NCBI GenBank assembly: GCA_012515825.1
Contig: JAAYXQ010000127.1
Span: forward strand, 1 to 6,969
Origin: Fibrobacter sp.
Lineage (GTDB): Bacteria > Fibrobacterota > Fibrobacteria > Fibrobacterales > Fibrobacteraceae
DNA: 6,969 nt
Direction: 5' to 3'
Shown piece after piece: positions 1 through 5,341 of the stretch (the first letter of the stretch is position 1; each line of letters starts with the position of its first letter). The notes beneath the pieces are model-generated. The model searched no databases and was not told the origin of the DNA. It was given only the letters and a program-made list of their open reading frames with translations. The translations under genes and the position numbers were made by a program.

Positions 1-289
1 GCACATTTTCTTCTGGGAACACCTCAATCACAGATTCGTAAACCGTTTCTTTATGATTTGAAAAAGAAACAAGACCTCGGCGAGTTTCGACAGTAATAGT
101 ATCAGATCCATTAAATAAATAAACCTTTGATACCCCAACGAATAGCCCTACGCGAATAGGTCGATCCAATTCTTCTGGAATACGACGTGTTTCTAACTCA
201 TTATTTTCAAAGGGAGATGAAATCGCCACAAAAGATTCAGCGAAGACAAAACCAATAAGGCATAGAATAGATCCAGCCAATAGACGCAT
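1..289 (-). CDS. Partial secreted protein, possibly SpoIID/LytB-domain type (N-terminal 96 residues)
   Basis: This frame is open from an ATG at 289 to the left edge, so the C-terminus is missing. The first 17 or so residues (MRLLAGSILCLIGFVFA) look like a signal peptide with a plausible cleavage after FVFA, so the product should be exported. No lipobox is apparent. After a charged linker (residues 27-43) comes a beta-rich stretch, RPIRVGLFVGVSKVYLFNGS, which resembles the opening of SpoIID/LytB-like proteins, often written 'irVgl'. These are involved in peptidoglycan processing in other bacteria. The diagnostic part of that domain would lie outside the window, so the family call is tentative. 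The start lies 1 nt beyond the def stop codon, with an AAGG ribosome site inside the def end, so translational coupling to def is likely. Confidence 0.55.
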   Translation of the reverse strand, partial: MRLLAGSILCLIGFVFAESFVAISSPFENNELETRRIPEELDRPIRVGLFVGVSKVYLFNGSDTITVETRRGLVSFSNHKETVYESVIEVFPEENV

Positions 290-290
290 A

Positions 291-812
291 TTAACCTTGC
301 GTCTTTGCCATTTTTCTTAGCTTTGATTGGTACAGCATACGATCTGATTGTGATATTTTATCCACAAAAAGAACCCCATTTAAATGGTCTATTTCATGTT
401 GAATACAACGAGCGAAAAGACCTTCGCAGTTTCTCAATTCTTTTTGTTCACCGTGCTCATCCATATAGCGCACAGATACTTTACCTGGTCTAGTAACATT
501 ACAGAAAATATCAGGAACCGATAAACAACCTTCTTCAAATTCTACCGGTTCTGAATCTTCTTCTTCTTTCCATTCTGGATTAAACATGATATAAGGACAA
601 CGTTCATCATCATCTGGATGAGTAACATCAATCACCACGAGTTGAATATCAAGCCCCACTTGAGGAGCTGCTAAACCAACGCCTGGAGCATCGTACATAG
701 TCTCAAGCATTTGTTTCGCAATTTCCACTAACTCAGGCGTCAATTTTTCAACTGGCTTACATTTTTGACGAAGAACATCGTCTCCATATATTTTTATATC
801 AAGTATATCCAT
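291..812 (-). CDS. def: Peptide deformylase
   Basis: The product is 173 residues, normal for the family. It removes the formyl group from the N-terminal Met of nascent proteins at the ribosome exit. All three signature motifs are present: GVGLAAPQ at residues 44-51, EGCLS at 94-98 and HEIDH at 139-143. Metal ligands are therefore Cys96, His139 and His143, and Glu140 is the catalytic acid/base. The EGCLS form with Leu is common to many type 1 enzymes. An acidic insertion-like loop (residues 83-94, rich in Glu) precedes the second motif. The start at 812 has AGG 5 nt upstream and lies 12 nt after the yajC stop. The gene is followed almost immediately (1 nt) by the exported-protein gene, so it belongs to a yajC-def-downstream operon segment. 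Confidence 0.97.
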   Translation of the reverse strand: MDILDIKIYGDDVLRQKCKPVEKLTPELVEIAKQMLETMYDAPGVGLAAPQVGLDIQLVVIDVTHPDDDERCPYIMFNPEWKEEEDSEPVEFEEGCLSVPDIFCNVTRPGKVSVRYMDEHGEQKELRNCEGLFARCIQHEIDHLNGVLFVDKISQSDRMLYQSKLRKMAKTQG

Positions 813-824
813 AAACGCCTATAC

Positions 825-1169
825 TTAGTTTTCTGTTTTTGAATCAAGAACTCGAAGAATGGCAGCTTTTTCAAAATCGATTTTTGTAGCATCGCCAGTT
901 TTGATAGTCACTACATTTTCTTCAATGTTACTTACAAGACCAATAATTCCTGCAGTAGTTAAAACTTTATCGCCTTTTTTCAAAGCCTTGCGCATAGCAT
1001 CCATTTTCTTCATTTCTTTTTGCTTTGGCATAATGAAAAACAAGTACATGACCACAAACATTAAAATAAATGGTAAAAATGCCATGATACCACCGCCTTG
1101 AGGTGCTGCTTCTTGAGCAAATAAAGGAGTGGTAGCAACTAAAGCAAGAATCAAAGGAAATAGTTTCAT
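825..1169 (-). CDS. yajC: YajC, accessory subunit of the Sec translocon
   Basis: The product is 114 residues. YajC is a small inner-membrane protein that associates with SecDF and the SecYEG channel. Here a signal-like hydrophobic N-terminus (residues 1-18, MKLFPLILALVATTPLFA) is followed by a short Gln/Gly linker and a second hydrophobic segment (about 29-47). The family-typical PKQKEMKKM basic turn follows, then a cytoplasmic beta-rich domain with KKGDKVLTTAGIIGLV at 64-79. E. coli YajC also has an N-terminal hydrophobic or alanine-rich leader, but whether it is cleaved is unclear. The start at 1169 is supported by AAGG 6 nt upstream. It is separated from the preceding CNB gene by 111 nt, the largest gap in the cluster, so an internal promoter is possible. 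I saw no convincing -35/-10 pair and no terminator in that gap. Confidence 0.93.
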   Translation of the reverse strand: MKLFPLILALVATTPLFAQEAAPQGGGIMAFLPFILMFVVMYLFFIMPKQKEMKKMDAMRKALKKGDKVLTTAGIIGLVSNIEENVVTIKTGDATKIDFEKAAILRVLDSKTEN

Positions 1170-1280
1170 AATAAACCTTGGTTAAATATTTTTTCTGGCT
1201 AAAAAATAGAAAACTATCAAAAGAAATAGAACAGCTACCAATCAAAAGGATCTGATAAAATGCTTATTTAACGTATTCGT

Positions 1281-2189
1281 TTAAGGCGATTCGATCAATT
1301 TCTTATCTAGAAGAGGATAAATCCGATTCAACTCTAATAAATCCACAATTATATCTATATCCCCATAAACGAAATCTGACGATCCTTCTGCAACATGGGT
1401 TAGTATTTTTTTATGTAATAGATCGTCTAGGGATTTTAAAGAAAAGCGTAAACCATGTGCATATCTAGGACCTGTCTTAAAAAATACAGCCGTATCTATC
1501 GCTGTTTGCCCCTTATATATAGTCCCATTCTTTTTAGTCGTTTGGATAAAAGCATTTAATATCAACTGATCTGTAATAGAAAGAATCGTCGCTGGAATTT
1601 CTTTTTTAGAAGCTCTATATAGAAGAGCCTCATAAAGCATTTGAATTACGCGAGTATTGGTGCTCTGAATTTGCTCATCAAAAACCTTAAACAAACCTAA
1701 AGATTCTAATATTTTTAATAGAGAAAAAGCTTCTTTTGAACGGAGCCCTGTTAAAATAAAAAGGTCTTTGACCACCTCTTTTACATCATACTTTTTTTTC
1801 TGCGGTGACTGAAATAAAATAAAAAGAAGGCTAGGTAATGCACGAATCATGTTGTTTTGAGAATGTTTTTTTTCTGCTTCTCTAAAACGACGAGATAAAA
1901 AATAAACAATAGAAACAATCCAATTTGGTGCTTTGTTAAGAGTTTCTTTTAATTCGTTTTGGTCTAATGCAATTAATTCTGAATCTACGGAAGCCTTTAC
2001 CGCATGGGTGTGAGGCCTATTTTCTAAAAGAGACCCTTCTCCAATAAGAGAACCAGGCTCAAAAGTCCATTGGACTTGAGTCATCCCGTGTTCTCGACGT
2101 TCTGCCGTAAGAAACCCTTTTTTCACTATATACAAGTGATCATCAAAAGAGCCTTCCATAAAAAGATAATCACCAGCTTTTAATTGCAT
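1281..2189 (-). CDS. Crp-like cyclic-nucleotide-binding-domain protein, distal copy
   Basis: The product is 302 residues, much longer than the roughly 210 of CRP. Residues 1-80 fit a CNB beta-roll: KAGDYLFMEGSFDDHLYIVKKG, then GSLIGEGSLLEN and VDSELIALD. Residues 88-110 resemble the long dimerisation helix (Trp-rich start, then SRRFREAEKK). Residues about 135-170 look like a winged HTH (LTGLRSKEAFSLLKILESLGL). The remaining 130 residues are of unknown type. In an ungapped comparison with the CRP phosphate-binding cassette, Glu51 matches the conserved Glu72, but the conserved Arg82 position is Thr61, so canonical cAMP binding is doubtful. It has no cysteine. It overlaps the upstream paralog by 10 nt, implying co-translation. 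Ligand and targets are unknown. A non-DNA-binding role is possible. Confidence 0.72.
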   Translation of the reverse strand: MQLKAGDYLFMEGSFDDHLYIVKKGFLTAERREHGMTQVQWTFEPGSLIGEGSLLENRPHTHAVKASVDSELIALDQNELKETLNKAPNWIVSIVYFLSRRFREAEKKHSQNNMIRALPSLLFILFQSPQKKKYDVKEVVKDLFILTGLRSKEAFSLLKILESLGLFKVFDEQIQSTNTRVIQMLYEALLYRASKKEIPATILSITDQLILNAFIQTTKKNGTIYKGQTAIDTAVFFKTGPRYAHGLRFSLKSLDDLLHKKILTHVAEGSSDFVYGDIDIIVDLLELNRIYPLLDKKLIESP

Positions 2190-3079
2190 AAAATAATCTT
2201 CTTTATACTCTTTTCATTTTCAAGTGCTAAGCGTATTTCTTGAATTTTTTTCTGATGAATAAAATACTTATTTTCTGGATCTTTAACAAAAATTTGATAT
2301 TCTTGAAAACGAATCCACTCTGAAGCTGAGAATAAAGGATTCTGTTTTTGAAGAATTTGAAGCCAAGTAGAACTTTCAAGAGATTCAGAAGAAGAGTATT
2401 TCGAAAGGAATATAAGACCTTCTTTTTCAAGTGAACTTAAATGAAAAGGATAATAAGGCGATTGCGTTTGCTTACATAAGAAACAATCTGTTAGAATAGA
2501 AAGTAAAAGAGGCTCACGAATTAAAATAGATTCTTCGTTATCCCCTTTTAGATAAATGATATCTTTACGTTGAAGACGCTTTAGATCTGCATAAGCCGTT
2601 TTTATAGCGCATCTAGTTTGAAAGCAGTATTCTCGAATGGTATCCAATAAAGGAAGCTCTTTTTGATTTTTATAATAAAGGAAAAGAGTCAAACTTTGAA
2701 GCGTATTCAAAGAGCCCGTTTGCTTTTTTAATTTTTTTAATTCTCGCGTACGAAGAGAAAGCGATTTCATTAATGCGACAAGCCAGACGGGTGTCTTAAT
2801 TAATTGAGACTCCATACACTCTTCATCAATGATCGTGATCTTAGAATCTACTGCAGCTTCTATTTGATAACGCACTTCTTCTTTTTCAAGAAGAGCGGCC
2901 ACCCCAATCAAGTCACCTGGATTCATTTCAAAAGCAATATGCTTTTCACCATCAATAAGTTCATAAGCAATTAATTTACCATCATCTACAATGATTAATT
3001 GCCTTGGTGATTCTCCAGGTTTAAAAACAAGAAAACCCGCCTTAACGCACATCTGCACGGGCGGGATCACTTTTTGCAT
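2180..3079 (-). CDS. Crp-like cyclic-nucleotide-binding-domain protein, proximal copy
   Basis: The product is 299 residues and parallels its downstream neighbour. Residues 10-85 form the CNB-like beta-roll: VKAGFLVFKPGES, DDGKLIAYE, then GDLIGVAALLEKEEVRYQIEAAVDS. The helix region follows (VWLVALMKSLSLRTRELKKLKK, 98-119), then a possible winged HTH around 144-178 and a long uncharacterised C-terminus. In the phosphate-binding cassette the CRP Glu72 position is Val60, while the Arg82 position is kept as Arg70. Seven cysteines occur (11, 88, 152, 157, 199, 202, 298), including CX4C and CX2C spacings. The distal copy has none. The gene starts 12 nt after rplS with only a weak GAG-type ribosome site, so it is probably cotranscribed with the ribosomal operon. 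The function is not recognised beyond the fold. Confidence 0.68.
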   Translation of the reverse strand: MQKVIPPVQMCVKAGFLVFKPGESPRQLIIVDDGKLIAYELIDGEKHIAFEMNPGDLIGVAALLEKEEVRYQIEAAVDSKITIIDEECMESQLIKTPVWLVALMKSLSLRTRELKKLKKQTGSLNTLQSLTLFLYYKNQKELPLLDTIREYCFQTRCAIKTAYADLKRLQRKDIIYLKGDNEESILIREPLLLSILTDCFLCKQTQSPYYPFHLSSLEKEGLIFLSKYSSSESLESSTWLQILQKQNPLFSASEWIRFQEYQIFVKDPENKYFIHQKKIQEIRLALENEKSIKKIILCN

Positions 3080-3091
3080 AAAGCGCTCGAA

Positions 3092-3439
3092 TTAAACCTT
3101 ACGTTCTGAAATACGAGCAGCCTTACCACGAAGATCGCGCATATAATAAATGCGTGCTTGACGAACTTTACCTGGACGATCCACAACAATAGAATCAATG
3201 CGTGGGCTATGAACTGGGAAAATACGTTCTACAAAAACGTTACCAGACATTTTGCGAACTGTTAATGTAGTAGCAATGCCGGTATTCTTCTTTTGAATCA
3301 CAACGCCTTTAAAAGGCTGAATGCGTTCTTTAGTACCTTCAATCACTTTTACGTTTACAGTAACAGAATCACCTGCACGGAAATCTGCTTGTTCAGTTTT
3401 TTTATTTTCTTGATGAATAACTTCGATATTCAGGGACAT
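3092..3439 (-). CDS. rplS: Ribosomal protein L19
   Basis: The product is 115 residues from MSLNIEVIHQ, the usual length. L19 sits at the subunit interface of the 50S particle. Family-conserved segments are FRAGDSVTVNVKVIEGTKER (residues 20-39), QPFKGVVIQ, LTVRKMSGNVFVERIFPVHSP and VRQARIYYMRDLRGKAARISE. The same frame opens 27 nt earlier (ATG at 3466), but that extension overlaps trmD and lacks homology. The ATG at 3439 has a strong GAGG site 7 nt upstream, so this start was chosen. It lies 13 nt after trmD, at the classic last position of the rpsP-rimM-trmD-rplS operon. Confidence 0.97.
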   Translation of the reverse strand: MSLNIEVIHQENKKTEQADFRAGDSVTVNVKVIEGTKERIQPFKGVVIQKKNTGIATTLTVRKMSGNVFVERIFPVHSPRIDSIVVDRPGKVRQARIYYMRDLRGKAARISERKV

Positions 3440-3446
3440 AGTGTGA

Positions 3447-3450
3447 CCTC
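3447..3450 (-). promoter_or_regulatory. Ribosome binding site that decides the rplS start
   Basis: On the minus strand GAGG lies 7 nt before the ATG at 3439, right after the trmD stop codon. It is one of the two strongest Shine-Dalgarno sequences in the cluster (the other precedes rpsP). This fits the need for abundant L19 compared with low-abundance TrmD, and it rules out the longer in-frame start at 3466. Confidence 0.75.
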
Positions 3451-3452
3451 GT

Positions 3453-4157
3453 TTATTTGATGCCAAATTTAGTATCTATTTTCAATTTTGCGTAGATGTC
3501 GGGGCGTCTTTCTTGCGTTCTTTTTAAAGATTCTGCCTTTTGCCACTCCAAAATCTTCTTATGATGCCCAGAAAGAAGGATTTCAGGCACTTTTTTGCCC
3601 TCAAATTCCTCTGGGCGAGTGTAAACCGGCCAACCAAGAGGACCTTGGGCAAAAGAATCCGTCTCTCCAGATTCTTTATTTCCTAAAGAACCATCTAAAA
3701 GCCGAACAATTGCATCGGTGACCACCATTGCAGGTAGTTCGCCCCCACTCACCACAAAATCACCAATTGAAATTTCAAGATCGATTTCTGATTCGCGGAC
3801 GCGTTCATCAATGCCTTTGTAATGGCCACAGACGAAAACTATTTGTTTTTCTTTAGATAAAGAAAGGGCTAATTCATGAGTGAAAGGAACACCATCTGCC
3901 GTTAAATAAACGACTTTACCACCATTATTCTTCACTCCGGTACTTCGAATTGCTTTTGTAAGTGGTTCTGGCCGAAGAACCATTCCAGGCTCACCACCAT
4001 AAGGGGAATCATCTACTTGACCATACTCATTAATAGCAAAGTCACGCAAATAAATCGTTTCAAAAGAAAAAATCTTCTTTTGACGAGCCCGTCCTATAAT
4101 GGAATAATCCATGGGAGCAAACATTTCTGGAAAAAGTGTTATACATTGGATCTTCAT
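3453..4157 (-). CDS. trmD: tRNA (guanine-N1)-methyltransferase
   Basis: The product is 234 residues. TrmD methylates N1 of G37 next to the anticodon, using AdoMet bound in a trefoil knot, and so prevents +1 frameshifting. Visible motifs are ITLFPEMF (6-13), VDDSPYGGEPGMVL (48-61), VCGHYKGIDERV (109-120), SIGDFVVSGGELPAM (130-144), and YTRPEEFEGKKVPEILLSGHH through RRPDI at the C-terminus. The catalytic Asp (E. coli D169) is retained as Asp167 in TDSF, and Arg154 as Arg152. The knot loop has His-Tyr-Lys instead of Arg-Tyr-Glu, and LGWPVYTRP replaces LLDCPHYTRP. I recall the first change, and similar PVYTRP forms, from Bacteroidota-related enzymes. The start overlaps the rimM stop (ATGA), with GGAG 7 nt upstream inside rimM. 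Confidence 0.96.
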   Translation of the reverse strand: MKIQCITLFPEMFAPMDYSIIGRARQKKIFSFETIYLRDFAINEYGQVDDSPYGGEPGMVLRPEPLTKAIRSTGVKNNGGKVVYLTADGVPFTHELALSLSKEKQIVFVCGHYKGIDERVRESEIDLEISIGDFVVSGGELPAMVVTDAIVRLLDGSLGNKESGETDSFAQGPLGWPVYTRPEEFEGKKVPEILLSGHHKKILEWQKAESLKRTQERRPDIYAKLKIDTKFGIK

Positions 4158-4708
4158 TTAGAATCTCCATTTTCGCATAAACTTTTCAAAAACAGCTCAT
4201 CACAGAATATGATTTTAGACTTCTCATTTATATCGATAATACAAGCATCAATCCATGGGGCGAGGATCTCTTGATTTGTAAATTGTTCGTTATAAGGAGA
4301 ATTAAACCGAATGCAAAAAGCATTAACAGAAGGTAATTCTATCATTTCCAAAACTTTCCCAACAATAGTACCATCTTCGAGGGCGACTTGGAAATCGGCA
4401 GCGTCCGAAAAATAAATCTGCCCTGGTGGAGCAGGAATTCTTTCGGAATTTGAAATACATGCTTCTAGATTAGTGAATGGCTTTATAGACTCAGGAGAAT
4501 CATACCCCTTAAACTTAAACAACCATACACCACTTTGAATTTTAGCATCTTCTATTTCTAAAGATAGAAGAGTGCCTTTTTGATATACGAAAAGGCTTGT
4601 CAACCGAGAATAACGATTGAGATCGTGTGTTTCAGGCTTACATTTAATATAGCCCTGAACTCCGTGTGGTCGCATGAATTGACCAATGACAAGTAAATCC
4701 TTTTCCAT
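4154..4708 (-). CDS. rimM: Ribosome maturation factor RimM
   Basis: The product is 184 residues. RimM binds the 30S head near S19 and assists 16S rRNA maturation. The N-terminal beta-barrel signature is clear (IGQFMRPHGVQGYIKCKPETHD, residues 8-29), as is the SPESIKPFTNLE segment (71-82) where other RimMs have an 'ae.l.g..ly' pattern. The C-terminal PRC-barrel part is divergent. The usual 'DLIG' segment reads DAADFQV (102-108), and the usual 'ganDvl' segment reads LPSVNAFCIRF (125-135). EDGTIVGKVLEMIE and ILAPWIDACIIDINEKSKII still fit. Identity therefore rests on the N-terminus plus operon position between rpsP and trmD. No Shine-Dalgarno sequence precedes the ATG, and a strong hairpin ends 14 nt upstream. 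Confidence 0.9.
   Translation of the reverse strand: MEKDLLVIGQFMRPHGVQGYIKCKPETHDLNRYSRLTSLFVYQKGTLLSLEIEDAKIQSGVWLFKFKGYDSPESIKPFTNLEACISNSERIPAPPGQIYFSDAADFQVALEDGTIVGKVLEMIELPSVNAFCIRFNSPYNEQFTNQEILAPWIDACIIDINEKSKIIFCDELFLKSLCENGDSK
4165..4168 (-). promoter_or_regulatory. Ribosome binding site for trmD inside the rimM end
   Basis: GGAG on the minus strand lies 7 nt before the trmD ATG at 4157 and within the last codons of rimM. Together with the ATGA stop/start overlap it suggests that trmD is translated by terminating or reinitiating ribosomes from rimM. Confidence 0.55.
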
Positions 4709-4722
4709 TTTTTATAAATACA

Positions 4723-4750
4723 AAAGCCCTGTGTTTAAACACAAGGCTTT
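4723..4750 (-). terminator. Hairpin between rpsP and rimM, likely attenuator or 3' end of the rpsP mRNA
   Basis: A 28-nt near-perfect palindrome has arms AAAGCCTTGTGTTT and AAACACAGGGCTTT on the minus strand, differing from perfect complementarity by one G-U pair. It folds into a stem of about 12 bp with a small loop. TTTTGTATTT follows, which is an imperfect U-tract. It sits 12 nt after the rpsP stop and 14 nt before the rimM ATG. It could partly terminate transcription, protect the 3' end of rpsP mRNA, or mask rimM initiation. E. coli also makes far less RimM and TrmD than S16 from the same operon. The mechanism here is an inference. Confidence 0.7.
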
Positions 4751-4762
4751 CAATTCTATTAA

Positions 4763-5173
4763 TTAGGCTTCAGTAGCAGGAGCTTCAGTTGCTGGAGCTT
4801 CTTTAGCAGCCTTTTCAGCTTCTAATCTTGCTTTTGCTTTAGGACCTAAAGGAGCTTTTTTTGCTTTCTTTGCACGTGGAGTAGCAGCCTTATTTTCAAT
4901 AGAACGCTTTGCCTTTAGTTCATGGAAAAGATCCATAATACCTTGGTTGCGAAGAAGAGAAGCTACAGTATCAGATGGTTGAGCACCAACACTTAACCAT
5001 TTTAAAACTTTTTCTTGATCAAAGTTGATGTCTGGTGTAGCTTGGTTTGGATTGTAGAAACCAATTTGTTCAATAAATTGACCGTCGCGAGCTTTGCGAT
5101 TATCAACTACAACTACACGATAAACAGCGTGATGACGCTTACCAAAACGAGAAAGGCGAATTACGGTTGCCAT
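4763..5173 (-). CDS. rpsP: Ribosomal protein S16 with an Ala/Lys/Pro-rich C-terminal tail
   Basis: The product is 136 residues from MATVIRLSRFGKRHHAVYR. S16 is a 30S assembly protein contacting the 5' domain of 16S rRNA. The conserved core covers residues 1-80: VVVVDNRKARDGQFIEQIGFYNPN, then KVLKWLSVGAQPSDTVASLLRNQGI. E. coli S16 is about 82 residues, so the last 50 or so are an extension, first basic (PRAKKAKKAPLGPKAKAR) and then a repeated APATEA. Long tails are known in FCB-group S16. The frame is open to 5242, but the added 23 residues are not S16-like. The ATG at 5173 has AGAGG 6 nt upstream, so that start was chosen. It is the first gene of its operon, behind the promoter at 5202-5230. 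Confidence 0.97.
   Translation of the reverse strand: MATVIRLSRFGKRHHAVYRVVVVDNRKARDGQFIEQIGFYNPNQATPDINFDQEKVLKWLSVGAQPSDTVASLLRNQGIMDLFHELKAKRSIENKAATPRAKKAKKAPLGPKAKARLEAEKAAKEAPATEAPATEA
4767..4796 (-). repeat. Two-copy 15-nt tandem repeat coding the S16 tail
   Basis: Two adjacent 15-nt units (4767-4781 and 4782-4796) differ at two positions and encode the repeated Ala-Pro-Ala-Thr-Glu end of S16. The mismatches are silent alanine-codon third positions, so the repeat is kept at the protein level. It probably arose by local duplication and may vary in copy number among strains. Confidence 0.75.
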
Positions 5174-5179
5174 TTTATA

Positions 5180-5184
5180 CCTCT
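5180..5184 (-). promoter_or_regulatory. Ribosome binding site that decides the rpsP start
   Basis: AGAGG on the minus strand lies 6 nt before the ATG at 5173. It fixes the start at MATVIRL rather than the in-frame upstream ATG at 5242, which would also lie upstream of the predicted promoter's -10 box. Confidence 0.75.
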
Positions 5185-5201
5185 GATTAAATTTTGAACC
5201 A

Positions 5202-5230
5202 AATATAATCAATGAGAAGTTGTATGTAAA
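5202..5230 (-). promoter_or_regulatory. Predicted sigma70-type promoter of the rpsP operon
   Basis: On the minus strand TTTACA (5225-5230) is followed after exactly 17 nt by TATATT (5202-5207). Transcription should begin around 5195, giving a leader of about 20 nt with the AGAGG ribosome site. It lies in the gap after the ffh terminator, the expected position for an independent ribosomal-protein promoter. The -10/-35 match is good, but no experiment supports it. Confidence 0.6.
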
Positions 5231-5231
5231 G

Positions 5232-5254
5232 GACGGAAACAAAAAAAATCCGTC
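5232..5254. repeat. Short inverted repeat just upstream of the rpsP -35 box
   Basis: GACGGA (5232-5237) and TCCGTC (5249-5254) form a 6-bp inverted repeat around an 11-nt loop that is almost all A on the plus strand. The inner arm is 1 nt from the -35 hexamer. It might be an operator, a curved-DNA upstream element, or chance. A terminator is unlikely because no T-run follows the stem on either strand. Confidence 0.35.
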
Positions 5255-5280
5255 TTCTATGTATAAAGTAACGTCTAAAT

Positions 5281-5325
5281 AGTCAAAAAAAGCCTAATTT
5301 TGTTAAAAAAGGCCTTTTTATGACT
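5281..5325 (-). terminator. Rho-independent terminator of ffh
   Basis: Read on the minus strand, an A-rich left arm with GCCT (5310-5313) pairs with AGGC (5292-5295). The stem is extended by A-T pairs (T5315-5319 with A5287-5291, one bulged base), and a run of seven T follows (5285-5291). Outer arms TGACT/AGTCA (5321-5325 and 5281-5285) are also complementary. It starts 17 nt after the ffh stop codon, so ffh is likely a transcription unit separate from rpsP. Confidence 0.7.
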
Positions 5326-5341
5326 TAAATCTAAGAAAGAG

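Noticed and set aside
967..1245. 92-residue minus-strand frame overlapping yajC
   Set aside because: It is a shadow of yajC in another frame, Ser/Phe/Cys-rich with no recognisable domain. yajC itself has clear homology and a ribosome site.
1170..1280. Promoter or terminator in the gap between the distal CNB gene and yajC
   Set aside because: Only a 4-bp stem near the stop codon and poorly spaced AT-rich hexamers are visible, not enough to annotate either.
2227..2430. 67-residue minus-strand frame inside the proximal CNB gene
   Set aside because: It is a Lys/Phe/Leu-rich alternative frame of an A+T-rich gene with no ribosome site or homology.
3440..3466. Longer rplS start (nine extra residues, beginning MASNKRGHT)
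   Set aside because: The extension lies over the trmD end and the ribosome site, has no L19 homology, and the ATG at 3439 has a strong GAGG site.
5174..5242. Longer rpsP start adding 23 residues
   Set aside because: The extra residues do not resemble S16. They would span the predicted promoter, and the ATG at 5173 is preceded by AGAGG.
5260..5286. TTGACT with TATACA 15 nt downstream on the minus strand, as an rpsP promoter
   Set aside because: The 15-nt spacer is short, and the -35 box lies inside the ffh terminator. The 17-nt spaced pair at 5202-5230 is better. A secondary promoter is not excluded.
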